Shown here: positions 1-7,615 of the stretch, piece by piece
How the letters are laid out: the number at the start of each line of letters is the position of its first letter
How positions within the stretch are numbered: position 1 is the stretch's first letter
Assembly (NCBI GenBank): GCA_002421905.1
Contig: DISK01000001.1
Span: 1 to 64,000, forward strand
From: Micavibrio sp. UBA6212
GTDB taxonomy: Bacteria > Pseudomonadota > Alphaproteobacteria > Micavibrionales > Micavibrionaceae
DNA: 64,000 nt
Direction of reading: 5' to 3'
The notes under the pieces: generated by a model
What the model saw: the letters and a program-made list of their open reading frames with translations, nothing else
What the model was told of the DNA's origin: nothing
Databases searched by the model: none
Position numbers and translations under genes: made by a program

Positions 1-23
1 ATCTTGAGAAGAAATAGTCAGAT

Positions 24-860
24 ATGAAACATCGTCCACCTTCGCATTCCTCTGATTTAGAGCAGAGTATTGAAAAAAATTTCAATACTGCTCCCCAAAA
101 ATATGATTTTGATCTGGTCTCCACACCGCCCGCCGATAATGATGACTGGTTGATGACCTATACTGATCTGGTCACGTTGTTGATTACGCTGTTTATTGTG
201 ATGGTTGCCCATGCATCTTTTGACAAGAATAATGGAGATGCAGGGTTGCTGCCTTTATCAACATCTATTCCACGAATTTTTCATGGTGAACCGACGGGAA
301 TTCTAGAGACAGGAAAGGTTTTTGATCCTGCCTCGGTTGAAGCGAATGGGGTGAAAACGTCTGATTTATCTGGAGGGGCAGAGGATGGAGATTCTCTGGA
401 CAAGGTTGCGGAGCCCGATCCGGAAAAAGTGAAGAGGGCCGCCGAACTTCAAAGTGCTGTGAATAAAGCCGGTCTGCAGGATTCCGTCGAGATCGAAGTT
501 ATCTCGAACGAAATTGCAATGAGGATTAACGAGAAAGTTTTGTTCCCTTCTGGACAGGCAGACTTGTCAGGGCAGGGACAAAAGTTGTTGGAGCAAATTA
601 TCCCGACGATGCATGAAGGTCATTACCAAATCGTTGTCGAAGGACATACTGATAATATCCCAATTTCAACAGATCGATATCCGTCGAACTGGGAATTATC
701 TGCTGCACGAGCGATTTCTGTGATTCATTTTTTCGAGAACCAGAAAATCTCCAAAGACAGGATGTCTGCCGTGGCGTTCGGAGATGCTCATCCTATCGAG
801 TCCAACGATTCGGAAGAAGGTCGGCAAAGGAACAGACGGGTTCAAATCGTTTTGAGGTAG
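24..860 (+). CDS. motB: Flagellar motor stator protein MotB (OmpA-like)
   Basis: Stator subunit that anchors MotA/MotB proton channels to peptidoglycan. After a hydrophilic N-terminus there is one membrane helix preceded by WLMTYTDLVTLL (about residues 42-53); the Asp of the YTDL motif is the proton-carrying residue of the family. A C-terminal OmpA/MotB peptidoglycan-binding domain (about 150-275) contains VEGHTDNIPI and the NWELSAARA motif. Length (278) is normal for the family. A GAGAAG Shine-Dalgarno-like sequence lies about 13 bases upstream. The 5' edge of the window probably holds the end of the preceding gene: one frame stops at TAG 15-17 and another at TGA 25-27, overlapping this ATG, so the partner (often motA) cannot be named. 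A MotB-family member with another role is possible but less likely given the intact TM Asp. Confidence 0.9.
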   Translation: MKHRPPSHSSDLEQSIEKNFNTAPQKYDFDLVSTPPADNDDWLMTYTDLVTLLITLFIVMVAHASFDKNNGDAGLLPLSTSIPRIFHGEPTGILETGKVFDPASVEANGVKTSDLSGGAEDGDSLDKVAEPDPEKVKRAAELQSAVNKAGLQDSVEIEVISNEIAMRINEKVLFPSGQADLSGQGQKLLEQIIPTMHEGHYQIVVEGHTDNIPISTDRYPSNWELSAARAISVIHFFENQKISKDRMSAVAFGDAHPIESNDSEEGRQRNRRVQIVLR

Positions 861-1028
861 TGTGATACCTGCCCCCCTCATGGTGATAATAATATTTCAC
901 TTTCGTGGAATAAACTTGATTTTATATTACCATAATTTCTCTTTCTCTTTCTAGCAAATGGGTTTATTAGATGTTTTGCGGCGCACAACTGCATGGCCTT
1001 GAACCACTGTCTTACAGGGAGAGACATC

Positions 1029-2651
1029 ATGGTAACCCATAAGAAACATCATCCTCTCGTGGCCTATCATGAGGATATTACCGATGTCACAAGCCGGTTT
1101 ACTTTTACCCACCATCCCGTTCCTGACCGTTCGGGGTTAATTATTTCTCCGCAAGGGTTTGGTCAGCCCTTCTTTCACAAACCAACCAATACTGTCGGGG
1201 TTTTATTTTCCAAGACGGCGAATAGTCTCGCTGGAACGCTTCTGGATAATGGTCGGCGTGTGATGACACACGAACAAATGGAGGCCTGCTACATTTTTGG
1301 GGCCAGACGGTTAAAAGGAAATCCGGATGATCCATTATTCAAACGCCCGAATATTCATACTGTCCAGCGCGATTTGAGAGACGATCTGGATAAGGCGCGT
1401 CGTGAATTGGGATTGCGGAGTCGCAAACACTTTACGCTTTATAACGCAGACAATATTTATACCAACGGGCGACATGTTTATGAAATTTTGCCGCGTAAAC
1501 GGGGAGGGTTTGATGTTGTCTTTCGCATGGCGACGCGTCGGGAAGATGGCGGATTCGTTCCTTTTGATATGAATGACAAAAGCCTGCGTGGTATTTTTTC
1601 CCGTGCAACCAAGGTGATCGAGAAAACCAAAACATACGAACAGGCACAACAGGCTGTTGGGCGTCATTGGCAATCTTTTTCTTCTGAATTGTGGTCGCAA
1701 CGGAATATTTTTGTGACACAAGGTAAAGCAATCTTTGCAAAAAAACTCGCTTCAGATCTTATGTATGCCTATATGGATGAATCGTCGAAAGTGCTGGGAA
1801 GTACGGCGATTGTTGGTCTTATACTGGGGATGAGTGAGGGGCCGACGTTAGGTGTAGTCGGTGGGTTGACGGTTGGCTTTACTGCTGCGGTGGGTCACAC
1901 CGCCATTCATTTGCCTGTCGAAATCGGCTTGAAAGAATATCTCGAGATTCGCAAGAAATCCCGTGAGGCTAAAAGCAAGCTGGATATTGATGCATATGGT
2001 TATGCGAAGGATGTATCCGACCATTTCAAAATTCAAACACCGGAAAACATTTCCAAGGTTTGTCCGCACATTGATCTGGAGCGGTTTGCACCTGAAGATT
2101 TCGAATTGCTGCCATTGGATCAATTTACCCTGCAAAAAGACCGTGAAATGGTTCAGGATAATTTGCAGGCGTTGTCATTGTCCGGCCATTTGTTGTTTAT
2201 GGGACAGCGTGGCTATTCTTCACAGTCGCATATTCTGGATCGGCGAACTGAGCTTAGGACGTTCCAAAGTGGTGTGACGCGCTTGATTCATGAACGTGAG
2301 GATGGAAAGATTATTGTGTTCGGGCAGTATCGTCCGGAAATGTGCGCAGATGAACGTTTGCGACTTCCCGAATGTTATATCGAGCAATTCGAGGGCCGTA
2401 TTGTCCGGTTGGAGTATGATCGAACCAAAACAACTTTTACAGATGGCTTGCCCAAAGGGTTGGAGCATACAACTTTCAAAGATATGATTGATGAGATTGA
2501 AACAGATTTATTGTTTTCATCCCAGAATATTGATTCATGGGATATAAGAAGCAAGTCTTTTGAGTCTATTTATGCTGCATTCTCTAATCCTGATCTTGGG
2601 ATTAAAGTTAAAAGCATTGGTGCTTCTCCGCGTCTGGCGGCATTGGTGTAA
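1029..2651 (+). CDS. Unrecognised 540-residue protein with one hydrophobic segment
   Basis: I do not recognise this protein. The ATG at 1029 is preferred over one at 993 because GGGAGAG lies seven bases before it. The product is mostly polar and basic, with a single Gly/Ala-rich hydrophobic stretch at about residues 256-300 (STAIVGLILGMSEG and onward) that could be a helical hairpin. No catalytic motif or signal peptide is visible. The N-terminal part contains many Arg/Lys and aromatic residues. It stands alone: 168 bases after motB on the same strand, and convergent with uvrA, only 16 bases from that gene's end with no clear hairpin between them. Codon use looks like that of the neighbours, so there is no sign of recent transfer. 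Confidence 0.75.
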   Translation: MVTHKKHHPLVAYHEDITDVTSRFTFTHHPVPDRSGLIISPQGFGQPFFHKPTNTVGVLFSKTANSLAGTLLDNGRRVMTHEQMEACYIFGARRLKGNPDDPLFKRPNIHTVQRDLRDDLDKARRELGLRSRKHFTLYNADNIYTNGRHVYEILPRKRGGFDVVFRMATRREDGGFVPFDMNDKSLRGIFSRATKVIEKTKTYEQAQQAVGRHWQSFSSELWSQRNIFVTQGKAIFAKKLASDLMYAYMDESSKVLGSTAIVGLILGMSEGPTLGVVGGLTVGFTAAVGHTAIHLPVEIGLKEYLEIRKKSREAKSKLDIDAYGYAKDVSDHFKIQTPENISKVCPHIDLERFAPEDFELLPLDQFTLQKDREMVQDNLQALSLSGHLLFMGQRGYSSQSHILDRRTELRTFQSGVTRLIHEREDGKIIVFGQYRPEMCADERLRLPECYIEQFEGRIVRLEYDRTKTTFTDGLPKGLEHTTFKDMIDEIETDLLFSSQNIDSWDIRSKSFESIYAAFSNPDLGIKVKSIGASPRLAALV

Positions 2652-2667
2652 TAATACGGAAACCTGT

Positions 2668-5541
2668 TTAGGCACGTTTCTTTGTTGTGGGCTTGTGAGC
2701 GGGTTTCAGCATTGGCGCCAGATAATGCCCTGTGTGGCTGGCTTTGCTTGTTGCTATATCTTCCGGTGTTCCGGTCGCAATAATCTCTCCGCCCCCTGAG
2801 CCGCCTTCCGGGCCGATGTCGATGATCCAGTCAGCGGTTTTGATAACATCAAGATTATGTTCGATGACCAGAACTGTGTTGCCTGTATCTACCAAACGGT
2901 GAAGTACTTCGAGAAGTTTTTTCACATCCTCGAAATGGAGGCCGGTTGTAGGTTCATCAAGAATATAGAGGGTCTGGCCAGTCGCACGTTTCGAGAGTTC
3001 CTTGGCGAGCTTAACCCGCTGTGCCTCTCCACCCGAGAGGGTTGTTGCTTGTTGTCCGACCTTAATGTAGTCGAGACCCACTTGCTGCAATGTCTCGAGT
3101 TTGTTGCGAATGGACGGAATGGCTTTGAAAAACTCGCAAGCTTCTTCAATCGACATGTCCAGAACATCACTGATTGATTTCCCTTTATATTTCACATCGA
3201 GGGTTTCGCGGTTGTACCGTTTGCCTTTACATTCCTCGCAAGTCACGTAGACATCGGGCAAGAAGTGCATTTCAATTTTAATCATGCCATCGCCTTGACA
3301 GGCCTCACACCGCCCACCCTTGACGTTGAATGAAAACCGTCCGGGGTTATATCCCCGCGTTTTGGCTTCGGGGAGTCCTGCAAACCATTCACGGATCGGG
3401 GTGAAGCATCCGGTATAGGTGGCGGGATTTGACCTCGGGGTGCGTCCAATGGGGGATTGGTCGATGTCAATGACTTTGTCCAGATATTCCAGGCCTTCAA
3501 GTGACTTGTATGGGGACGGGATATCATTGGTTCGCATCAGTTTTTTTGAGATGGCCTTGTACAGAGTATCAAGAACCAGTGTCGATTTCCCACTTCCGGA
3601 AACGCCCGTAATACAGGTGAATGTTCCCAAAGGAAATTCGGCGGTGACGTTTCTCAGATTGTTTCCAGTTGCCCCGACCAGACGCAGGATTTCCTGCTTT
3701 TTGCCACGGGTTTTGGCTGTTCGTCTTGTTGCGGGAATTTCTATTCTTCTTTTTCCGGACATATATTGTGCGGTGATACTTTCCTCGCAGGCAAAAACCT
3801 TATCAGGCGTGCCCTCGGCAATGACTTGTCCACCGTGAATCCCTGCACCTGGCCCCATATCAATCAGATAATCTGCGGCGCGGATTGCATCTTCATCATG
3901 TTCAACAACCAGAACCGTATTGCCAATATCGCGCAGGTGGGTGAGGGTTTCGAGCAAACGGTTGTTATCCCGTTGGTGTAAACCAATGGACGGCTCATCC
4001 AGCACATATAAAACACCGGTCAGTCCGGAGCCAATCTGGGAAGCCAGACGAATTCGCTGGCTTTCTCCGCCAGACAAGGTTCCTGAGGCGCGATCAAGCG
4101 AGAGATAGTTGAGGCCAACATTCATCAGGAATTTCAGACGGTCGTTGATTTCTTTCAAAATCCTTGCGGCGATATCATTTTGTTGTCTGGTGAGTTTCGA
4201 TGGAACATTTCCAAACCATTCATAGGCTTCGGCGATCGAAAATCCTGTGGCCTCGGAAATATGTTTTTTAGCAATTTTGACAGCCAGAGCTTCCGGTTTC
4301 AAACGTGCGCCATTACAAGATGTGCAAGGGGAGCTGCTTTGGTATTTCGAGAATTCCTCGACCATGCTCTGACTCTCGGTTTCTTTGAAGCGGCGCTCCA
4401 GATTGGGAATGACCCCTTCAAAGGCCCGTTTTTGTTCGTAAGAACCTTTGCCTTCGCCGTAGTGGAAGGTAATCTCTTTATCTCCTGATCCATAGAGTAA
4501 AACAGTCCTGATTTTCTCGGAGAGATCTTTCCATGGGGTGAAAATATCTGCTTTATAGGCACGACAAACATCTTCCATGGCGCCGATATAATATTTGGCA
4601 AAGCTCTTTGACCACGGTTCGACCGCGCCATCGGCGATGGTTTTGTTTTCATCTGGCACAACGAGAGCCGGATCCATATAGAGGGTCAGGCCCAAACCAT
4701 CACATTCAGGGCAGGCGCCATGTGGCGAGTTGAAGGAAAACAGGCGTGGTTCTATTTCTGGAATGGTAAATCCAGAGACAGGGCAGGCAAATTTCTCGGA
4801 AAAGACAGTTTCTTCGTGGGAGGTAGCATCTTCGATAATCAGCAGGCCGTCGGCGAGTTTCAGGGCTATTTCTACAGAATCTGCCAGACGGGTTGTGATA
4901 TCTTCGCGCAGCGCAAGGCGGTCAACCACCACCGCAATATCATGTTTGAATTTTTTATCGAGCGTCGGGGCTTCACCAATTTCATAGATGGTGCCGTCAA
5001 TCTTGACCCTTTGGAATCCTTTGGATTGGAGCTCCTTGAGTTCTTTTCTATATTCACCTTTGCGGCCACGGACGATTGGCGCCATGATATAGAGCTTGGT
5101 TCCTTCACCCATCGCCATGATACGATCAACCATCTGGGTTACTGTTTGGCTTTCAATCGGTAGCCCTGTTGCCGGCGAGTATGGAACGCCAACACGCGCC
5201 CATAATAGACGCATGTAATCATAAATTTCGGTGACAGTCCCCACGGTTGAGCGTGGATTGCGACTGGTTGTTTTTTGTTCGATGGAAATGGCGGGGGATA
5301 GGCCTTCGATGGAATCCACATCCGGTTTTTGCATCATCTCAAGAAATTGCCGTGCATAGGCCGAGAGACTCTCGACATAACGGCGCTGGCCTTCGGCATA
5401 AATGGTATCAAAGGCAAGCGATGATTTTCCCGATCCGGATAGCCCAGTAATCACCACAAGCTTATCGCGCGGAATGTCGAGATTGACATTCTTCAGGTTA
5501 TGCTCGCGTGCACCGCGGATTGAGATTGTCGTCAGGGCCAT
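2668..5541 (-). CDS. uvrA: Excinuclease ABC subunit A (UvrA)
   Basis: Damage-recognition ATPase of nucleotide excision repair. At 957 residues it is full length. It has two ABC modules: first Walker A GLSGSGKSS (about 34-42) and signature LSGGESQRIRLAS with VLYVLDEPSIGLH; second Walker A GVSGSGKST and signature LSGGEAQRVKLA with LYILDEPTTGLH. The C-terminal zinc module (RCEACQGDG...TCEECKGK) has four Cys. The N-terminal zinc module reads CPVSGFTI...CPECDGLG, so its second Cys is Ser, a variant I know from other alphaproteobacterial UvrA proteins. AGGA lies 11 bases before the start. The upstream region carries a GTTC-N6-GTTC repeat that may be the LexA operator. It probably has its own promoter, downstream of a 51-residue gene on the same strand. 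Confidence 0.98.
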   Translation of the reverse strand: MALTTISIRGAREHNLKNVNLDIPRDKLVVITGLSGSGKSSLAFDTIYAEGQRRYVESLSAYARQFLEMMQKPDVDSIEGLSPAISIEQKTTSRNPRSTVGTVTEIYDYMRLLWARVGVPYSPATGLPIESQTVTQMVDRIMAMGEGTKLYIMAPIVRGRKGEYRKELKELQSKGFQRVKIDGTIYEIGEAPTLDKKFKHDIAVVVDRLALREDITTRLADSVEIALKLADGLLIIEDATSHEETVFSEKFACPVSGFTIPEIEPRLFSFNSPHGACPECDGLGLTLYMDPALVVPDENKTIADGAVEPWSKSFAKYYIGAMEDVCRAYKADIFTPWKDLSEKIRTVLLYGSGDKEITFHYGEGKGSYEQKRAFEGVIPNLERRFKETESQSMVEEFSKYQSSSPCTSCNGARLKPEALAVKIAKKHISEATGFSIAEAYEWFGNVPSKLTRQQNDIAARILKEINDRLKFLMNVGLNYLSLDRASGTLSGGESQRIRLASQIGSGLTGVLYVLDEPSIGLHQRDNNRLLETLTHLRDIGNTVLVVEHDEDAIRAADYLIDMGPGAGIHGGQVIAEGTPDKVFACEESITAQYMSGKRRIEIPATRRTAKTRGKKQEILRLVGATGNNLRNVTAEFPLGTFTCITGVSGSGKSTLVLDTLYKAISKKLMRTNDIPSPYKSLEGLEYLDKVIDIDQSPIGRTPRSNPATYTGCFTPIREWFAGLPEAKTRGYNPGRFSFNVKGGRCEACQGDGMIKIEMHFLPDVYVTCEECKGKRYNRETLDVKYKGKSISDVLDMSIEEACEFFKAIPSIRNKLETLQQVGLDYIKVGQQATTLSGGEAQRVKLAKELSKRATGQTLYILDEPTTGLHFEDVKKLLEVLHRLVDTGNTVLVIEHNLDVIKTADWIIDIGPEGGSGGGEIIATGTPEDIATSKASHTGHYLAPMLKPAHKPTTKKRA

Positions 5542-5559
5542 TTCTTACGGGTTTCCTAT

Positions 5560-5573
5560 GTTCTTAATAGTTC
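5560..5573. promoter_or_regulatory. Candidate SOS (LexA-type) operator of uvrA
   Basis: The + strand reads GTTC-TTAATA-GTTC, a direct repeat with six bases between the half-sites, 19-32 bases before the uvrA start. The same repeat geometry occurs in the recA promoter. A separate small palindrome, GAAC-TA-GTTC, is at 5596-5605. The described alphaproteobacterial SOS box is GTTC-N7-GTTC; the one-base shorter spacing here makes this an inference from its shared position in front of two classical SOS genes. Confidence 0.5.
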
Positions 5574-5598
5574 GTTTGTTAGAGTTATGAATTACGAA

Positions 5599-5754
5599 CT
5601 AGTTCCTTTTTATATTTCTGGAAGGGTCAGTCGTAGGAACATCAGCTAATTGGATCAACTTGATAGGACGTTCGCTCTCAATTTTTGGAACATTATGTTC
5701 ATATCTTGTGGCAAGGGCGTAAAGGGTATTTAGCGAAATTGTCTTTTTGCTCAT
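5599..5754 (-). CDS. Small 51-residue protein between recA and uvrA
   Basis: Unrecognised. It begins MSKKTISLNTLYALATRYE and ends in a basic NIKRN tail. The start is well supported: AGAGGAAA lies six bases upstream of the ATG, and a TTGACA-N18-TATGGT promoter lies just before that. A longer reading from 5808 would overlap this promoter and is less likely. The protein is soluble-looking with no Cys and no membrane segment. It sits between two SOS genes on the same strand, so it could be co-regulated with uvrA, but the better explanation from the sequence is its own constitutive promoter. No function is proposed. Confidence 0.7.
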   Translation of the reverse strand: MSKKTISLNTLYALATRYEHNVPKIESERPIKLIQLADVPTTDPSRNIKRN

Positions 5755-5778
5755 GAATTTCCTCTTTTTGGTGTCATG

Positions 5779-5808
5779 ACCATATGTAGATTGCCTGATT
5801 TTTGTCAA
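5779..5808 (-). promoter_or_regulatory. Sigma-70-type promoter for the 51-residue gene
   Basis: On the minus strand there is a perfect -35 TTGACA (5803-5808), an 18-base spacer and -10 TATGGT (5779-5784). It lies directly after the recA terminator and about 25 bases before the small gene's start codon. Confidence 0.6.
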
Positions 5809-5809
5809 G

Positions 5810-5832
5810 AAAAACGGGGCTAGAGCCCCGCT
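5810..5832 (-). terminator. Rho-independent terminator of recA
   Basis: GC-only stem CGGGGC / GCCCCG with a TAGA loop (5815-5830), followed on the minus strand by five U. It lies 26 bases after the recA stop. Confidence 0.85.
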
Positions 5833-5856
5833 TTTCCGTGGAAGGGAACTGGTTAT

Positions 5857-6996
5857 TTAGGCCGATTTTTTGGACTTTGAGGTTGGCGCAGGTGTTGTTT
5901 CCTCCGGTGCAAAGTCTTCAATAATTTCATCAGAGCTTTCTGGCCCTGCCAGCATGGCATCTGCCACGATGCCTGATTGCTGGAGAATCTGGGATTCCAG
6001 TTTCTTGGCCAGTTCAGGATTGTCACGCAAGAATTGTTTGGCGTTTTCACGACCTTGACCAATCCGTTGCCCGTCATAGGAATACCAGGCACCTGATTTT
6101 TCAACGAGGTTGGTGGTGACCCCAATGTCAACCAATTCACCCATTTTGGAGATTCCCTCGCCATACATGATGTCGAATTCGACTTGACGGAATGGAGGCG
6201 CCATTTTGTTTTTAACGACTTTGACGCGGGTCTGGTTTCCGGTTGCGGTTTCTTTTTCCTTGATCGAACCGATGCGGCGAATATCAAGGCGGACAGAGGC
6301 ATAAAATTTCAAGGCGTTGCCACCGGTCGTGGTTTCGGGAGAGCCGAACATAACGCCAATTTTCATACGGATCTGGTTGATGAAAATAACGACGGTGCGG
6401 GAGCGGGAAATAGAGCCAGTGAGCTTACGCAAGGCTTGGGACATCAATCGGGCTTGAAGGCCTACGTGGCTGTCGCCCATTTCTCCTTCGAGTTCAGCGC
6501 GAGGGACAAGAGCTGCAACAGAGTCGATCACCAGAACATCCAATGCACCTGAACGAACCAGCGTGTCGGCGATCTCAAGAGCTTGCTCACCAGTATCGGG
6601 TTGCGAGATCAACATGTTTTCAAGGTCACAGCCGAGCTTTTTGGCATAGCCGGGGTCAAGTGCGTGTTCGGCATCGACGATGGCGCATGTGCCACCCATT
6701 TTTTGGGCTTCGGCAATGACTTGCAGAGCCAGAGTAGTTTTACCCGAGGATTCAGGGCCGAAAATTTCGATGATCCGACCGCGTGGCAGACCTCCAATTC
6801 CAAGTGCGATGTCTAATCCCAGAGATCCGGTCGGAACAACCTCGACATCCATTTTGTGGTCATCACCTGCCAGTTTCATAATCGAGCCTTTGCCGAATGC
6901 CCGTTCAATCTGGGCCAATGCGGCTTCCAGAGCTTTGTTCTTTTCGGCTGATGATTTGTCCATGGAATCTGATCCTTTGAATGGTGTGACTGACAT
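5857..6996 (-). CDS. recA: Recombinase A (RecA)
   Basis: Homologous-recombination ATPase and SOS co-protease. From the chosen start it is 379 residues: MSVTPFKGSDSMDKSS, then the diagnostic LEAALAQIERAFGKGSIM. It has Walker A GPESSGKTT and the core segments VIDSVAALVPRAELEGEMGD and FINQIRMKIGVMFGSPE, and an acidic/basic tail. The start at 6996 has GGAAAGGGAAA immediately upstream and matches the slightly extended N-terminus usual in alphaproteobacteria; the ATG at 6963 is the alternative, and a longer reading from 7173 would run through the promoter. A GTTC-repeat operator overlaps the predicted -35 box, consistent with LexA control. alaS, a frequent neighbour of recA in alphaproteobacteria, is about 53 kb away in this window. 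Confidence 0.98.
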   Translation of the reverse strand: MSVTPFKGSDSMDKSSAEKNKALEAALAQIERAFGKGSIMKLAGDDHKMDVEVVPTGSLGLDIALGIGGLPRGRIIEIFGPESSGKTTLALQVIAEAQKMGGTCAIVDAEHALDPGYAKKLGCDLENMLISQPDTGEQALEIADTLVRSGALDVLVIDSVAALVPRAELEGEMGDSHVGLQARLMSQALRKLTGSISRSRTVVIFINQIRMKIGVMFGSPETTTGGNALKFYASVRLDIRRIGSIKEKETATGNQTRVKVVKNKMAPPFRQVEFDIMYGEGISKMGELVDIGVTTNLVEKSGAWYSYDGQRIGQGRENAKQFLRDNPELAKKLESQILQQSGIVADAMLAGPESSDEIIEDFAPEETTPAPTSKSKKSA

Positions 6997-7057
6997 ATAA
7001 TTTCCCTTTCCTAATTTGAGCACGATTCGCTTGGTGTTGCCCATATAGAAATTTTGT

Positions 7058-7086
7058 ACCATATTTGTTCTTTTTGTAAAGAACAA
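7058..7086 (-). promoter_or_regulatory. Predicted recA promoter
   Basis: On the minus strand: -35 TTGTTC (7081-7086), 17-base spacer, -10 TATGGT (7058-7063), about 60 bases before the recA ATG. The -35 hexamer contains one of the repeated GTTC half-sites, so a repressor bound to the repeats would block polymerase. Confidence 0.5.
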
Positions 7087-7112
7087 AATAGAACAAATGA
7101 GAACAAAAGTTC
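7067..7112. promoter_or_regulatory. Candidate LexA operator cluster of recA
   Basis: On the + strand, GAAC occurs at 7081, 7091 and 7101, so three half-sites repeat exactly every 10 bases (GAAC-N6-GAAC-N6-GAAC). The last also forms the palindrome GAACAAAAGTTC (7101-7112), of the GAAC-N4-GTTC type known from Gram-positive LexA. The first forms an inverted repeat, GTTCTTT-TTGT-AAAGAAC (7067-7084). The spacing differs from the usual alphaproteobacterial GTTC-N7-GTTC. Its location over the recA -35 box supports a regulatory role. Confidence 0.6.
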
Positions 7113-7153
7113 CCACTTCGTATTTTTTGCAACAAAAACAACAGGAAAGCTGG

Positions 7154-7543
7154 TTATACCGACATATCGGCAATTGTTCCCCGTTGGTCTGGCGGAATAT
7201 TGACGATTTTGGTGTTATGGGTCAGTTTGTTAAGGGTGGCTCGTTTGGCGTCATAACCGTGGTTCTCAACCAAGGCTTGATGGAGGGATTGAACCCACCC
7301 TGCGCGTTCAGAAACAGGATTCCGGTCATTGGTGCCGAAATCTGCGGCCTGATCGTATCCTTCGTCAATGCGGATGGTCTCATGAACCGTTTCATTGTCA
7401 ATCTGAACACTTCTCAGGCTGCTGATCCGCTCTTGCGAGGTGTTTTTGTTGGACAGGCCGAACTGCGCATTCGACGAGTCAAGCCTTTGAATCGTCGTAT
7501 ATATATTTCCGCTTCCGTAGTTGGCCTGTGGTGACGAAACCAT
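7154..7543 (-). CDS. Hypothetical 129-residue soluble protein
   Basis: Unrecognised. The ATG at 7543 has GGGGAG ten bases upstream; a TTG at 7561 is the alternative start. It begins MVSSPQANYGSGNIYTTIQRL and is hydrophilic and rich in Asn, Gln and charged residues, with no signal peptide, Cys or membrane helix. The segment RNPVSERAGWVQSLHQALVENHGYDAKRATLNKL looks like paired amphipathic helices. The opposite-strand reading over the same bases has a less natural composition and no ribosome-binding site. It is upstream of and co-directional with recA but separated from it by the recA operator, so they are probably not one operon. Confidence 0.6.
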   Translation of the reverse strand: MVSSPQANYGSGNIYTTIQRLDSSNAQFGLSNKNTSQERISSLRSVQIDNETVHETIRIDEGYDQAADFGTNDRNPVSERAGWVQSLHQALVENHGYDAKRATLNKLTHNTKIVNIPPDQRGTIADMSV

Positions 7544-7615
7544 GAATCCACATCTCCCCAAGGTAATTCTAACGGAAGTCTGTTAAGATTCTACTATATT
7601 TTCGTCGGGAAGGGA

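Noticed and set aside
1119..1132. Another GTTC-N6-GTTC match
   Set aside because: It lies inside a coding region on the opposite side of uvrA, away from any promoter; used as a guide to chance frequency.
7097..7534. + strand reading frame of 145 codons upstream of recA
   Set aside because: It overlaps a minus-strand gene with a good ribosome-binding site and starts inside the recA operator; its composition looks like an antisense shadow.
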